From: Tetrahymena elliotti 4EA
Taxonomy: Eukaryota > Ciliophora > Oligohymenophorea > Hymenostomatida > Tetrahymenidae
Direction of reading: 5' to 3'
DNA length: 64,000 nucleotides
Assembly (NCBI GenBank): GCA_000231825.2
Contig: JH720300.1
Span: 1,613,928 to 1,677,927 of the forward strand
The position numbers and the translations under genes are program-made. Shown here in pieces: positions 12,162 to 24,798 of this stretch. How positions within the stretch are numbered: position 1 is the stretch's first letter; the number at the start of each line of letters is the position of its first letter. Below the pieces are notes generated by a model. It was not told where the DNA came from. It ran no database searches and worked only from the letters and a program-made list of their open reading frames with translations.

Positions 12162-15100
12162 ATGACTTCATAAAGTTAAGATAAAAGCAATATAGGAGAG
12201 GATATTGATAGAGATCAAAGCCAATAATAAATGGAGAATATACTAAAAACACTTGATTCAAATAGTAATCCATAAAATTCTTAAATGTAGGATAGTACAT
12301 AATGCAACAGCTCTGCTAGCCATTAGAACATTTATATGGTCGAAGCTGAAGTTAAATTGTTTATAGGATAAGATGTTTATAAAAGGAGACAAAAAGTTTG
12401 CAGTTATGAAGAATTATAATAAATAGCATTAGCTTTACTTAAGAATCATCATTTAAAAATTGAAGGTAAAGTAGCAATGAAATACCAAGATTTAGAATAG
12501 GACCGTGTGCATTTAAATGACTAACTATCATATGAAACAGCAGTAGAAGAAATCCTTAATAGCTCACAAAAAACTCTAAAAGTATTTGCAGAATTAGTTT
12601 AGCTTAGTGACAATAAATTGCCTAATTTGTCTCATTCATTTAGTTATTAATAGGGATTAAATTGCTCAAATTGCAGTAGCTTTAATTTATAATTTCATCC
12701 AAATGAATCTGTAAATAACTTAGAGTATTTAAATCAAATTATATCAAGGAATAACAGTTAAAATAGCAGCAATCAAATATTGACTACTTCACTATTTGTT
12801 AATCCGGATTTGTAGTGCTAAGTGCTAGATTAAATTGAATAAAAAGATGCTAAACCATAAAAATAAATTGGAATTATGCCATAAGGTGCAGCTAACAAAG
12901 TACATTCACCAATAGTAGGTAAATCAGTGAGCTATTCTAATTAAGATAGTTAAAAGTTAGAACAATTTAGACAATTAAAGCCCTAATCTCTGACTGAAAA
13001 CCATAAAAATTAATCTTTTCAAAATTTCGATAACATTTAGCATGAAGAAGACAGCTACAATTTATTAATTTCATAAGATCAGCAAATAGTTAGTCCTAAA
13101 AGTGTTAATCAGAATTAATTAAATCTATTAAATAGAACCAAGAACAGTTAATAGCAATCTTATTAGTATTTATCTAATTAATAGTAGTAATCACAGCAAT
13201 AGCAAAGACACATTCCCCCTCATCCTTTTCAAATTCCTTATCAACTTTAAGCAATGTTATTGAATTAATTTGATCCAAGCTATCAGCAGTTTCTAATATT
13301 TAAAGAATACTTTTAGAATGTAATGAACCACCAAAATCCTATGCACATGTCAGGAGCTCAAAATGAAATGGATTAATTACAAAAAAAGAATCTATTGTAC
13401 CAACTTGGTGGCTAGATTCACTCAAATGGTAAAAATTAGAGTAATTCGTTATAAAATTACTAAGAGATACTTGAGCCTAACCAATAAAATCACAGGTATA
13501 GTAACTCTCTCAATAGCTTAAATACCTACAAGAACAACCAATTAAACAATCCTGCTTCATTTTCCACCGATTTTACTCAAAAAAAGTAAAATCTGAAAAA
13601 AGATTTTGCAGTCAATACATCATTAGATGAAAGCATACATTAGCATTAGCAAAGATAGAATATGTGGTTTTAACATTAACAATAAATAGAAAAGCAAAAA
13701 AGCCAAAATCAAAATTAAATTTAGGAGCAAAATGCTAATCTAAATTAATAAGTTTAAAATAATGTAGATCCTGAAAAAAGAAAAGACCAGTTTAATGATT
13801 AAAAGTTTCACTAAAATGGAATGCAATCTTACACTTATGTTTCAAAGATTGCTGAGCATTAAAATTAAAATATTGAGAATAGAAAGAATTTTGAAAGTTA
13901 TAAGAATTCTATGTTAAATGAAAGCTTCTTTAAAAATCAAATATAAATATTTAATGAATAAGAAATAAATATAGATGACCTTGATAGCGTTAAGAGCTAA
14001 AAAGCAGATGATAGCAATAGCTTCAAGATAGAATTTCAAAAAAAACCAATGAATGGTGGTTTTGTTATTAATAGTACAGATAGTGATCAGACAGCAAGAG
14101 AAAATAGTGGTAATAGTAATTACTACAATGAAATTTAATAGAATTAATAAATAGGTCAGCAAGATACTTATCAAAATATATCTTAAGTAGATTGCTTTTC
14201 CTTGAATACCAGCAAAGAAGATAAGAATATACCATCTTTATTTGCTAACAATCTTTATTTATTTGATTCTCCTACAAAAATATAATAAACAAGATAGTTT
14301 TCACCTCTGAAATCATAGAATATTGAAAATTAAAGCAAGGTTAATTTGGACAATTAAAAAGCAGTTAGTTAGAGTGTTTAGTAGAATATTTTCCAAAGCA
14401 ATTAAATTGAAAGCATTTCGAAAGATCTTTAAATGTAAAAAGCTAATGACTATGACTTTCAATCTTTAATAGAGTAAAGTATTGTCATATAAAAATCTAA
14501 AGATGATAGAGAAAATAACATTCCTCAATACTTTCAGACACTAAAGTAAATTTAAAAGAAAACTGTTGAAGAATTAAAGAAAGATCCAAACTGCACCTAA
14601 TGTGTTCAAGAGATGCTTTCAAACGAGAAATGCAGATTCTGCAAAAAAAATCTCATTTGCAAATACAAAGATAAATAAAAGTTAATTATGACCGTAGTGA
14701 GTCATAAAATTAAAGAAATCTTACCATATTTAAGACCTATTATTGAAAAATAAATTTAAAAAAGAAAAAATATTAGAGCTTTTTCATATAACCAACAAGA
14801 TTATGATTAATTAGATCATCAAAAGTCCCCTTGTCATATAGCTAAATCTGAAAATATTAACAAAACTGGTATTAAAAATCAAGAACATTAAGTCAGTAGT
14901 TCAGTCCCTCCAAAAAAGCTAGATGATATCAGCTTTAATTAATCTTGCTTATAAAACTCACCCCAATCTTAAATTTTAGGTTTGCTTTAAAAGAACTCAG
15001 ATAATTAATCAAGTGATAGAAAACTTGATCACAAATAAATAGATTCTAATAAAAATATATTCAATGACTACACATTTTAAAATTTAAATGATTTGTAATT

Positions 15101-16232
15101 CATGTAAGGAGGTAACAACCATTGCTATTCGTTTGGAAGTAATCACAAATCTCCCAAAAATTCTTTAAGCTTTGATAAAAAATCAGGCTAAGAGAAGAGT
15201 ATTAACAGTTAAAATGGTGAACAAAAATTACATTCATTCAATGAATTTCCAGATGAGTAGTATATGCAAGGATCAAATTTATTAAGCCCAAATAAAAATG
15301 AAAGCAGCCAGGAAGAAGAGAATAATTATAAATAATTGTATGCTAACTTTCAAAAATAAACTAATTTATTTAATCCTCCTCAACCAAGCAAATTTTTACT
15401 TGGAAATCAATTAGATTAGCTTGATTTCTTTAATGGAGTAGCTTAAATTTAGAAAAATGAAATGGATTTACTTGTTTAAAATGATGGATTAGCCAATTAG
15501 ATGAACTAAATTGTTCCCATGAAGAGATAAGTCTCAGAAAAAACAGCTGCTTTTAACAGAAAGGTGGAAATGGAATATTAGATTTATGATGATTTATCAA
15601 ATGAAGAAGAAGAATCTAAAGATGATCCTAAAATTAAATTTGACAAAAAAGGTAAAATAAAATAAAAACATGAACTGACATAGCCATACTAAGTAGAAAT
15701 AGCAGAGTATTCCCTAAATTAAACAATTAATTGTTATCCAGGAGAAAGAAGAGATATCCTAATTGAAGTTAGGAATGCTGGTAAAAAAAACTGGGACATA
15801 AACAATTTCTATCTTAAATGCACAAAGGGAGTGTTTGAAAATTAAAAATTCCCTCCTTCATAAAAATTAGGTGCTGGAAGTTTTGGCTCAATTCATTTAC
15901 AAGTAAAGATACCTAAAGAAATTAAAACCTATACTACGCATTGGTAAATGTGCGAAATAAAATCAACATCATGGGAAAAAGAATTCAGCTTTGGGCCAGT
16001 TATAAAAATACAATTCGTTGTTAGAGAGCCAGTAGTTAATAATCCTTAATTTTGGTAAGAAGTAAAAAATTAGCTATACTAGCTTATTGATCCAAATGAA
16101 AACAACATTGAAAAAAAGATACATGATTTCATAAAAAGTTAATAAGGCTAATACAATCATTAACAAATATCATAAGCTAAATAAGGTCAGCTAATAGATA
16201 AAATAATTTCCTAATATTTTGACCATGATTGA
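12162..16232 (+). CDS. NBR1-like protein: N-terminal PB1 domain, C-terminal FW (NBR1) domain
   Basis: A single intronless frame of 1,356 codons in code 6. After a polar N-terminus, residues about 59-150 form a PB1-like domain (VEAEVKLFIGQDVYKRR, then KYQDLEQDRVHLNDQLS, the acidic turn of a PB1). The middle is Asn/Gln/Ser-rich and disordered. A Cys cluster C811-x2-C814-x9-C824-x2-C827-x5-C833 may bind zinc. Residues about 1172-1290 match the FW domain of NBR1: a strand with RNAGKKNW (Trp1211), THWQMCE (Trp1261) and FSFGPVIKIQFVV. In animals, plants and fungi NBR1 is a selective-autophagy receptor joining ubiquitinated cargo to ATG8. A typical ZZ finger and UBA were not found; LIR motifs cannot be judged by eye. 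In-frame Met start at 12162; Met59 is an alternative. Domain calls fairly sure, function inferred. Confidence 0.85.
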
Positions 16233-17821
16233 TTGATCTATTTATTTCTCTCAAAATTAAATTAATATCTTTAAATTTATTTCTCTAAAATATTTCAAAT
16301 TAACCACAATAAAAGTAATTAAAATATATTTCTATTGAAAATTTAATAGAAAACTACCTAAAACTTTAACTTACTCTATATTTATACATATGTACTTCGT
16401 AATTCAAAATAATGCCTTCATTAATAGTAACTCATTAGAAATCTTTTCACTTAGGTGAATTTTGTAATAAAAGTATCAAATAGATATTTGATGTTTGAAA
16501 ACAAAAATGGTAAATTGCACTCAAAATTTTTATAGTTCTATGTGAAATATGGAAGATATTAACAGATTCAAGTGAAAAGAAAATATTAAAAATAATTACC
16601 ATTAAGGATTTTTAACAAATAAAAATATTACTAAATATTAACTTTGAAACAATAAAATCTCACATACAAATCATTTATAAAATTTACAATTTCTTCTATT
16701 AGCCTTTTGACAAAATAAGTTTAATTTTTACTATTTTATTTAGTAGATTATCTATTTATAATTTTTCAAATCAAATATAAAATAAACCTTATTTGAAACA
16801 ATTATTTGTTTGTGTTAACAAAATTTATTAATCTTAAAACTGTAGCAAAATTATTTATCAGTAATTTGTATATTTTAGTCTAATGTAATTAGAAATATTT
16901 CAAATTATTAATAATTCTAAATAATCTTAACTTATCAAAAAATTTATTCATTGAAGAAGAAATAAAAATCTACAACAATTTGTTGAATTAAATTTATAAA
17001 AATATTTTATAATTTCTCTTTGCAATAAAATAATTGAAAGTTAATTTTAAATTAAATGATTTTTAAAATGTGAGCAAGTAATTTATAGGAGAATATCTTA
17101 TGTCTATATCAGGTCCAACAGAAGCTATTAATATAACAAGTCCATTCTCTTCAAATATATAATTCAGTCTTTTAAAATTAAAAATAATTATTGATAAATC
17201 TAAATAGTCTTCACATATCAAAAAATTAATTTATTTGAAAACAAACTAAAATCTAGGTCATTATATTGTATCAATTTATCAAAATATTATTTATTCTTCA
17301 ATATCAGTAAGGTGTTTGTTATTTTAATTCTTTGTTGATAGATAATTAGCTCATTGAAAAGATATTTTAAATAGATAAATAAATATTTTTTGAATAATTT
17401 AAAGTAAATAATTAATTTTAGATAGCCAAAATAAAATAATTTTCTCAAACCCAAAGAAAATATTTTTGCAAGCCAAAAAATTAAATAAAAATATAATTTT
17501 TTATGGTTTGAGTAAATTATTTGATTTACAATTTAATAGAAGAGGTAAAAAAAAACAAATAAACATATTAGATTATTGATTGGCTTAAGGTATTTAATAT
17601 CGCAATTTAAAAATTTTAATTAATAGATGATTGTTTTTCAAAAATTTGATTCGTAATTAAAATTCAAAATCACATAAAGATCAATCATCAATTCAATATC
17701 ATTATTGTAAATTTGTATAAAGAAATATTAATTATTTTCGATTAGTAGAGTATTTTTTGATATTCAAAAATTTAAAGGTTCAAACATATATAAATAAAGT
17801 AGGATATTTGGATAGGTTAAA
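16233..17821. other. AT-rich intergenic region with a two-strand ambiguous open stretch
   Basis: Between two plus-strand genes. Around 17101-17359 the plus strand reads ATG plus 86 codons (MSISGPTEAINITSPF), while the minus strand over about 17090-17260 reads an equally protein-like stretch after a TTTTAG acceptor (FEENGLVILIASVGPDIDIR). Only one can be real, and neither has a complete gene structure. The remainder is Asn/Ile/Lys-type AT-rich sequence with no recognisable element. Confidence 0.45.
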
Positions 17822-20372
17822 ATGGAGGACGTTATTGAAAAGATAGCTGAATTGACTATAAATGGAGTATATAATTTTGAAAATTTCATTTTTTTAGAAT
17901 TTGCAGCTCTCTAATTTTCAATTTTTTAAAGTTTATTTATATTACAAAAGGTTGAATATATACTAAAATTAAATGCAAACAATGAGGAAATGGCAATTCA
18001 GCTTGAATAAAAAAATAGTGGAGAAATATGGAATAATTCATTTACAAAAGATTACGTTGAAGATAGCACTTAAAAGGCAGGAAACTTCAAAAAATTTAAT
18101 ACATTTTTAAAAATGCTTATTTCTGCAATTAATAAATCATCAGAATCAGTTTCTTTAAACATTTTATCTTACTAAGACTTAGAAGCTTTAAAATAAAGAA
18201 AGAATTAGAATAAATAATAAAATACATCCATAAACACATCATCTGTGTTAGCTAAAAAGAAATTTTTAATACTGCAATATTAAGTAGAATATGATAAGGT
18301 CTAATATCCTCTATCTTTAGATTTAAATGAAAACCCAGATCCTATCACTTTAAAATAAATAATAAGTAGATTAAGACTAGAAAATGAAGTTTTAAGATCA
18401 GGAAGATCTGAATCATCGGATTAAAATCTTATTATTCAATTAAAGCATGAAAACCAAATACTTAGAGCAAAATTGTTTAACAAAGAAGAAGGTCCTTCCC
18501 AGTAATAATTTAAAAAAACTCTTGATATGAATGAATTTTATCTAATATTAAATAAATTTTGCAAATTTATAATTTTAAATTAATATCTAATAATTTAGAG
18601 ACCGTGATCATCCATAGAATTTAAAACTTATCGAAGAGTAAGGAGAGGAAATAAAATATCTTAAACAAATACTTGATAACAGGGAGAGGGAAATACTTTT
18701 GTTAAAAAGTGAAAATGCCAAGCTTATGGAGCATGCTCAAAATTTTGTTGAAATGCAAGATGTACTTTGTTTTGTTTTTCTGTAATTAGAGACAGATATT
18801 GAATTATTTTTTTATTGTTTGTATAGGCTATAAGTAAAATTAAAGAAGGAGAGAGGGTCATGTTTTAATAGCAATAAAGATTAGAATAAATGGATTTAGA
18901 AATGACAAGCATTTTATAAGAGTTAGAAACATACAAAAATAATGATAAAAGATAAAAGCAGCGTATTCTTATCCTTGAGTAAGAGCTTGAAGTTTCAATT
19001 AATAAAATTGCAACTACTAGTCGTTCAAGAAATGACTCAAAAAATAAATCGAGTGGTAATTTATCTAATTCAATCAATAGAGGCAGATCATCCTCAAGTA
19101 AAAATTAATTTAGATTTCTATTTCCTTCATTTTTTGAATGTTTACGTAAATATGACAAAATAAAACAGCTCAAATAAAATTTAATAATATTTCATTTTAC
19201 AAGCTTACAAGATTAGTTAAATTTTTTCAAATATTTAATACAGTCATACTGATATAAATAACAATAAATTTATTTTGAAAAATAAAAAGTTAGAATCTTT
19301 GATAAAAATTTATGTTTAAAGAAGGATTTAAGTTTGATTTCTATCTTTAATATTTTATTTCGAATTTACTATTGCCCTTTCTCTATCTGATCACTGTTAT
19401 TTTTAAAAATAGTTAACAAAAAACCTGTAAGCACAATCCATGCTTCACCTTTGAGAAATACAAGTGCTTTGCTCAATTCATCTGGCAGATAGACACCAAC
19501 AGTAATAAATATAATGGATTTCAAATCAAAAATCTCTTTTTATTTATAACAAAAAGAATCTTTCTCGCTCAAATTCACAAAGCAATTTAAAAAGAACACC
19601 TTCAAGACCAACTTCTTCAAATCAAAGATAGGGAAGTATTAACTTAAATAGAAGAAATTCAATTGAATCTGATACAGAATCTTCTAAATACAAAAAAAAT
19701 TCAAATACAATGAGAACTTCATCACCTTCTCGCTCTTCTCTTAACTTAAATTCATCTTAAACTAAAAAAAGCAGTAACACCCCTCAAAAAGTAATTAACT
19801 TATAAAAGAATTATACAACGTAAATCTTAAAATTTATTATAAATAGAAAACTATAGTTTCAAATACCAAAATGACTAAATCTCCTCAGGCAAGCAATAAA
19901 AATTCTATAAGTTATGGATACCCTTCAAAAAATAATACATTAAAATCAAACACATAATCTATTAAGACGATTTAATAGACAAAATCAGTTTAAAATAAAA
20001 TCCAATAAAATAATGTAATTAATTATCTAAAAGCTATTAGATTATTTATATTTTTTATACTTTATAAAATAGAAAGATGATGGGTCAGATGATGAAGAAC
20101 GTTTGATGAAAAAGTTAATGGAACTGAGAAAATAAAATAAAGAAAATACAGAATCTTAAAATGCTTTAAAGAAGAGCAGACTCTTGGATTAATTAGGAAA
20201 CAGCACTTCTTCAACTTCTACTTTAGCTATGAATAAATAAAATCTAGGTAATACATTTACAAAAGATAATTCCTCTTTACATGAGAATTCTCCTTACAAT
20301 TGCGATAATACGACAGATATTGATGATAGATTACATAAACTTTAAAATCTATTAAGAATTGCTAAAAATTGA
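17822..20372 (+). CDS. CCDC61: Coiled-coil protein 61 / VFL3 homologue
   Basis: Eight exons (17822-17866, 17951-18501, 18599-18761, 18827-19097, 19413-19501, 19557-19790, 19847-20014, 20073-20372) encode 606 residues, all in phase. Residues about 10-150 match the CCDC61 head domain closely: QKAGNFKKFNTFLKMLISA (human HKTGNFKQFNIFCHMLES), SSESVSLNILSYQDLEAL and PDPITLKQIISRL. This XRCC4-like head drives dimerisation in known homologues. A coiled coil follows (about 150-290), then a Ser/Asn/Arg-rich tail with many SP or TP sites (HASPLRN, RQTPTN). CCDC61/VFL3 acts at basal bodies and centrioles, positioning them and their striated fibres. The 315-base intron 4 is longer than the rest (55-97). 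Very confident. Confidence 0.95.
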
Positions 20373-20669
20373 GGATATAATTTGATTTCAAAATTGTTTA
20401 TAATAATAACTAATTCACAAAAAAGAAGATATACTATAATTAAAAGTAAAGAGTTATATAATCTTTTACTTATTTTAGCAGTGGACAATATTCGCGTTTA
20501 CAGTTTAAGCTAAAATAATGATCTAAAAAGGATAAAAATATAATTAAATTATTAGTAATAAATTCAATTTGTTTCGATTTTCATACTTATCCATCATAGT
20601 TCTAATATAAATTATTTATTAATGTTCCTATTTCTTTTTGGATTTTTTATCAACAATATTAACTAACTA

Positions 20670-21027
20670 TCACCTTATTTTTAGATTACATAAAAAATTT
20701 ACATCTTTTTACTTGAATCTTAGCTTTTTTAATATATGTTTGTAAATATCTTGAAAGTGATTCTTTTATTTAGAAAATACATTCATAAATGCTTTGACTA
20801 GTAAATATTTAATTAAATTTGAAAACAAAAATACTATTTAAGATTTAAGAATATCTAAATTTTACAAATTAATATCGTCAGGGATCTTACATTAACTAAT
20901 TTTATTAAGCACCATCATATTCTCTTCAACTTCAGGATTTTCTAAATGAAAAATTGAAGGTTTTTAAGAAATTTTCTAATTTGATTAAACATAATTGTTG
21001 GTATTTCTTTTTCTCTTTTAATATCAT
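20670..21027 (-). CDS. Small hypothetical protein, 102 aa
   Basis: A two-exon model (20991-21027 and 20670-20941, intron 49 bases GTTTAA...TTTAG) gives 103 codons in phase with TGA at 20670-20672. The first half is clearly protein-like (NPEVEENMMVLNKISQCKIP, then DINLQNLDILKSQ); the second half is Lys/Phe/Leu-rich and less certain. No family recognised. It converges on the CCDC61 gene with about 300 bases between stops. The donor is the weaker GTTTAA type, so the start exon could be wrong. Confidence 0.4.
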
Positions 21028-22735
21028 TTGCTATTTTATTCAATTAAATGATGGAAAATACGTAATTTAATATTATGGAAAACAATTTCTTTCTTATTAG
21101 TGTAATTTGTTTCTGATAATTTATGTTAAGTTTCTCTTTTTGTTTAATAGCTTTAAAAATTTAGTTTTTTTATGGTGGTTGATGTTCTATCTATTTTAAA
21201 ATTTTTTTGTAAATTCATAATAAAAATAATAATGAAAAACTAATTTTTAGAAGTTACATTTAATGGAGAATATTTCACAAAAATTAAAAATATCTCGTTT
21301 TTAGAACTAATTGCTTTTTTTAATTTAATAGAGAAAAAGAAACAAACAAACAAACAAACTAATTAATTAAAAGAAAATTACATTTTTATTTTGAAATTTA
21401 ATGGAATATAAATGAAATATTGAGAAGGAAGTTAAGAATTGATTAATAAAATACATGTATATTTTGTTTCAATGAGTAAATTCTTAATTTAAAGATTGAT
21501 GAAGCGATTGTTGATGCTTGTAGCGATTTAATTAATCATAACAAATCAATCCAATTTTGTAGGACTTTTATAAATATTTAATTTATTGATGAAAATTTTA
21601 AGTAGAATTTAGAAATTTACATTTCCTTTGAGGTATAAATCAAATAAATATTTGAAATATCAAATTGAAAAAAAATCGAAAAAAATTTAATGCTTAATGC
21701 TATGGAGTGATAGGTAACATGGTATGATTAAAAATAATAATTTGCTAAAAAAAATTTTGATGGTGAATTTTATGTATTTTTTAAAATTAAAATGGAAATG
21801 ATAATAGTATATGTTTGAAATGTGGAATTGAAGAATATGATATAAATTAATTATTAATCAGCTATTCAAGTATATAATCAAAATAAAAATGAAATAGATC
21901 ATGTATGTCTTGGTTTGTTAAATTTTCAAAATTATCCTTCATAAATTAAAACAACAAAGGATAAGCAAAAAAAATGAATGAAAATACATTTCAAATGAAG
22001 GGCTGAAAACAATTAATGAAAATATGCAAATCAACCAATTTATTTTTTTATTATTTTTTTTTGCGATCATTTATCAGTCAATCTACTTAATTATTTTGGG
22101 AAAATATAAATTTTTTTTGTTCGCAAATTTTAGTTATGTGCAATACAACTTATATTTTTCACAGCCAGAATAAAGTAAAGCGTTTAATGATTTGTCTTTT
22201 TTAAGATTTGAGTATAAAAAGCACTACTTTCTTATAAAAAAATCAAAGAAAATAAATAAACAATAAAAAAGAAAATAAAGAAGCATTAAAGAATAATTAT
22301 AAGAAAGAAAGAAACAGTAGTATTTTAGGAACTATCCTACATAATTTAATTGCTTAGAAATCCTTTACATAAGATATATAACCTTGCTTGGATTTCTTTT
22401 AAATTATTATCAATCAATAAAATATATTATTTTTAACTTTACAAAAGCATTATCTCCTACATATAATTTTAAGCTGCTTATAGTTTTGTTGATTTTCTTT
22501 TAAATCCTTTAATATACTGGCAAAACTCATTAACATATAGTTCATTATTAAACAATCTAGACTATACCTTTCAAAATAATTACTTTTGTTAAAGAGGTAG
22601 GTATAAAGTTTATTCTTTCTACATATATTCTTTCAAGGATATTCAAGAGTAAGTAAAAAATTGGTCAATTCAAACAGAGTTATCAATAACTAACAACCCA
22701 TCGCTATACATAAATAAGATTTATCATACTAAATT
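21028..22735. other. Intergenic, divergent promoter region
   Basis: AT-rich, with short (AAAC)n-type tracts near 21339 and poly-A/T runs. The motif AAAGAGGTAGGTATA at 22591-22605 resembles the Tetrahymena chromosome breakage sequence but has two mismatches. It should contain the promoter of the GYF gene. No gene supported. Confidence 0.5.
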
Positions 22736-24798
22736 ATGAGTTTCTAATATTCAAAAGAGGAGCTCCTTTAGGCTTTTAACCCTATAAAATTAAAAGAATT
22801 CTTTGAAATAAACCCGAATATGCCATATATCATGTTTGATCATTAAGAAATATTTGTTTCATTATCACAAAACCCTGAAAATTTGAAGTCAAATCTACAA
22901 GCTACTGATAGCATCAATAATTTAGATAACGATTTAAATTCGGAAAGTATTTAACCTAATATTATTTCAACTGAAGACTATTATCCTCCATAGAGAAAAG
23001 ATATATTTTATAGATTCCCTTTAATTAGTGGAAATGCTAAGTCAAGAAACAGTGGGAGTTCATAGAAGGGTCTCTCCAATTTAAAAAATGCAAGCAGTGC
23101 TACTAGCTCTCGTAATGGAAGTTTTATGTAAACTAGTATGTGCTCAAGCAACACGCCTGCAGACTCTAAGCGTAATTCTAATTGTTCGGTATAGATAAAA
23201 CGCTCCTCTAAAAACTATATCTAAGATATAATTACAGAATGTCGTAGAGGCAGTGGTACTAAAAGATCAGAGTCTCCTGCATAGTATAATGAGTCATCTC
23301 CTAAAAAAAGAAATAGTAAAAGTGTGATAGCTCCATTTTCATAGTCACATATGATGAAATCAGTATAATTAGATGAAAGAGGGTGGTTTTATATAGACGA
23401 ATAAGATTGTATATAAGGACCATTTACCTCTATTGAAATGGATAATTGGTTTATAAAAGGGTATTTTTTACCTACTTTATTAGTAGGATTCAAAAACACA
23501 AACAAAAAGCTATTTTTTTAGCTGCAAACATTATACTAACCCCCTAAGCATCATCGCTACTTGAATAGGGAGGTAAAAGAATTTTTAAAAAATGAAAAGA
23601 TCAACTTAAAGAAGCGTTCTTCTTCTTATGGGCCTTCATAAACAGGTTTTACCAAAAATATAGGTCAAGTAAACTCTTACTATAACTATGCAGGAGACAG
23701 TCCAAATTAATATATTAATAACGGAGATTCTCCTAACTCAATATATTTTGCAAAAAATTATCAAAGGAGAGTAAGACATTCCTCAATCTTAAATTCGACT
23801 CCTAAGGCTTGCTCTAAAAGTAAAAGAAATAAATATTTGCATTCATTTAGTAGATAAATAGATAAATATAAAAAATTAAATAATCTTCCCATCGCAATTC
23901 ATTCATTCATTAAATGATTTGCTTGTTTTGAAGAAAGCTTATATTTAGATAAAATTACTTACTTAAATTTTAATTTCAGTGAATTATTTAGCTGTTTACA
24001 TCATTAAATTTTCATTGTTGTTAACCTACCCTCCCTAACTTATTCTTTATTTTTATCAATTTAGTGGAAGAGATGATTAATCAGTTGCTTTCAAAATAAA
24101 CTCATGGAGGATTTAGCGCTATAGGATGCGTTGGAGTTAGTAAATAAGAGAGTTACAAACCTTCTTCTAATACGCTAATCTTGGCTAATTAAGCATCACA
24201 ACGTAAACTAAAAATTAATTTTGTTTTTTTCTTTTATTTTTTTAGCTTTATCGATTTAGAAAAAATACTTATATGTTAAGCATAATGATGAATTGAATTT
24301 AAAGTTATAAAAAATCTAAAATTACATTTTTTGAAATGTTACTAAGCCAATAAATAATTTTAAAAACTGACTTAATAAATTAAAATGATTATTGTCAACT
24401 TTATTTTAATAAAAAAAGAAAAAAGCAGTGAAGTTTTCAGCTCAGAAAATGAATATTATGATGAATACAACATAAATGAAAGTTAAAATGAAGACAATAA
24501 CTCAACAAATGCAACTCCTCTTGCAAAAAAGAAGCGCTATTCTGATACAATTTTTGATGTAAAAGAAGGTTTACAAAAAAATAACAAAAAGTTTAAAGAA
24601 AAATAAAGCGATAAAATAACATATGCTAATTAAATTGATGAAGACTACGACAAGGAAGACACAGAATAAAATAAGCCATTAACTTGGAAATCTGAAAAAT
24701 TAATTGGAGAATCAGCAAAATCTTAGAAATTTAAGAGATCAATAATAACCAACCCAAATCATTTCTCAAAGAGGACTGAAACTTAAGAATTAGAATGA
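22736..24798 (+). CDS. GYF-domain protein
   Basis: Three exons: 22736 to 23849 (or 23819), 24065-24202 and 24419-24798, about 533-543 residues. The GYF domain starts near residue 216: GWFYIDEQDCIQGPF, then EMDNWFIKGYFLPTLLVGF, the conserved core that binds proline-rich peptides. Upstream is Ser-rich with basic patches (SPKKRNSKS); downstream are more Ser/Arg-rich stretches and an acidic tail (SSENEYYDEYN). The first donor is uncertain: GTAAAAG at 23820 and GTAGATA at 23850 both keep phase; the intron ends at 24064. The second intron is long (216 bases). GYF proteins elsewhere work in mRNA decay, translation repression or splicing. Without splicing the frame would stop at 23915. Domain certain, partner unknown. 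Confidence 0.88.

Noticed and set aside
22591..22605. Match to the Tetrahymena chromosome breakage sequence (AAAGAGGTAGGTATA)
   Set aside because: Two of 15 positions differ from the known consensus AAAGAGGTTGGTTTA, including the core, and no telomere repeats lie nearby.
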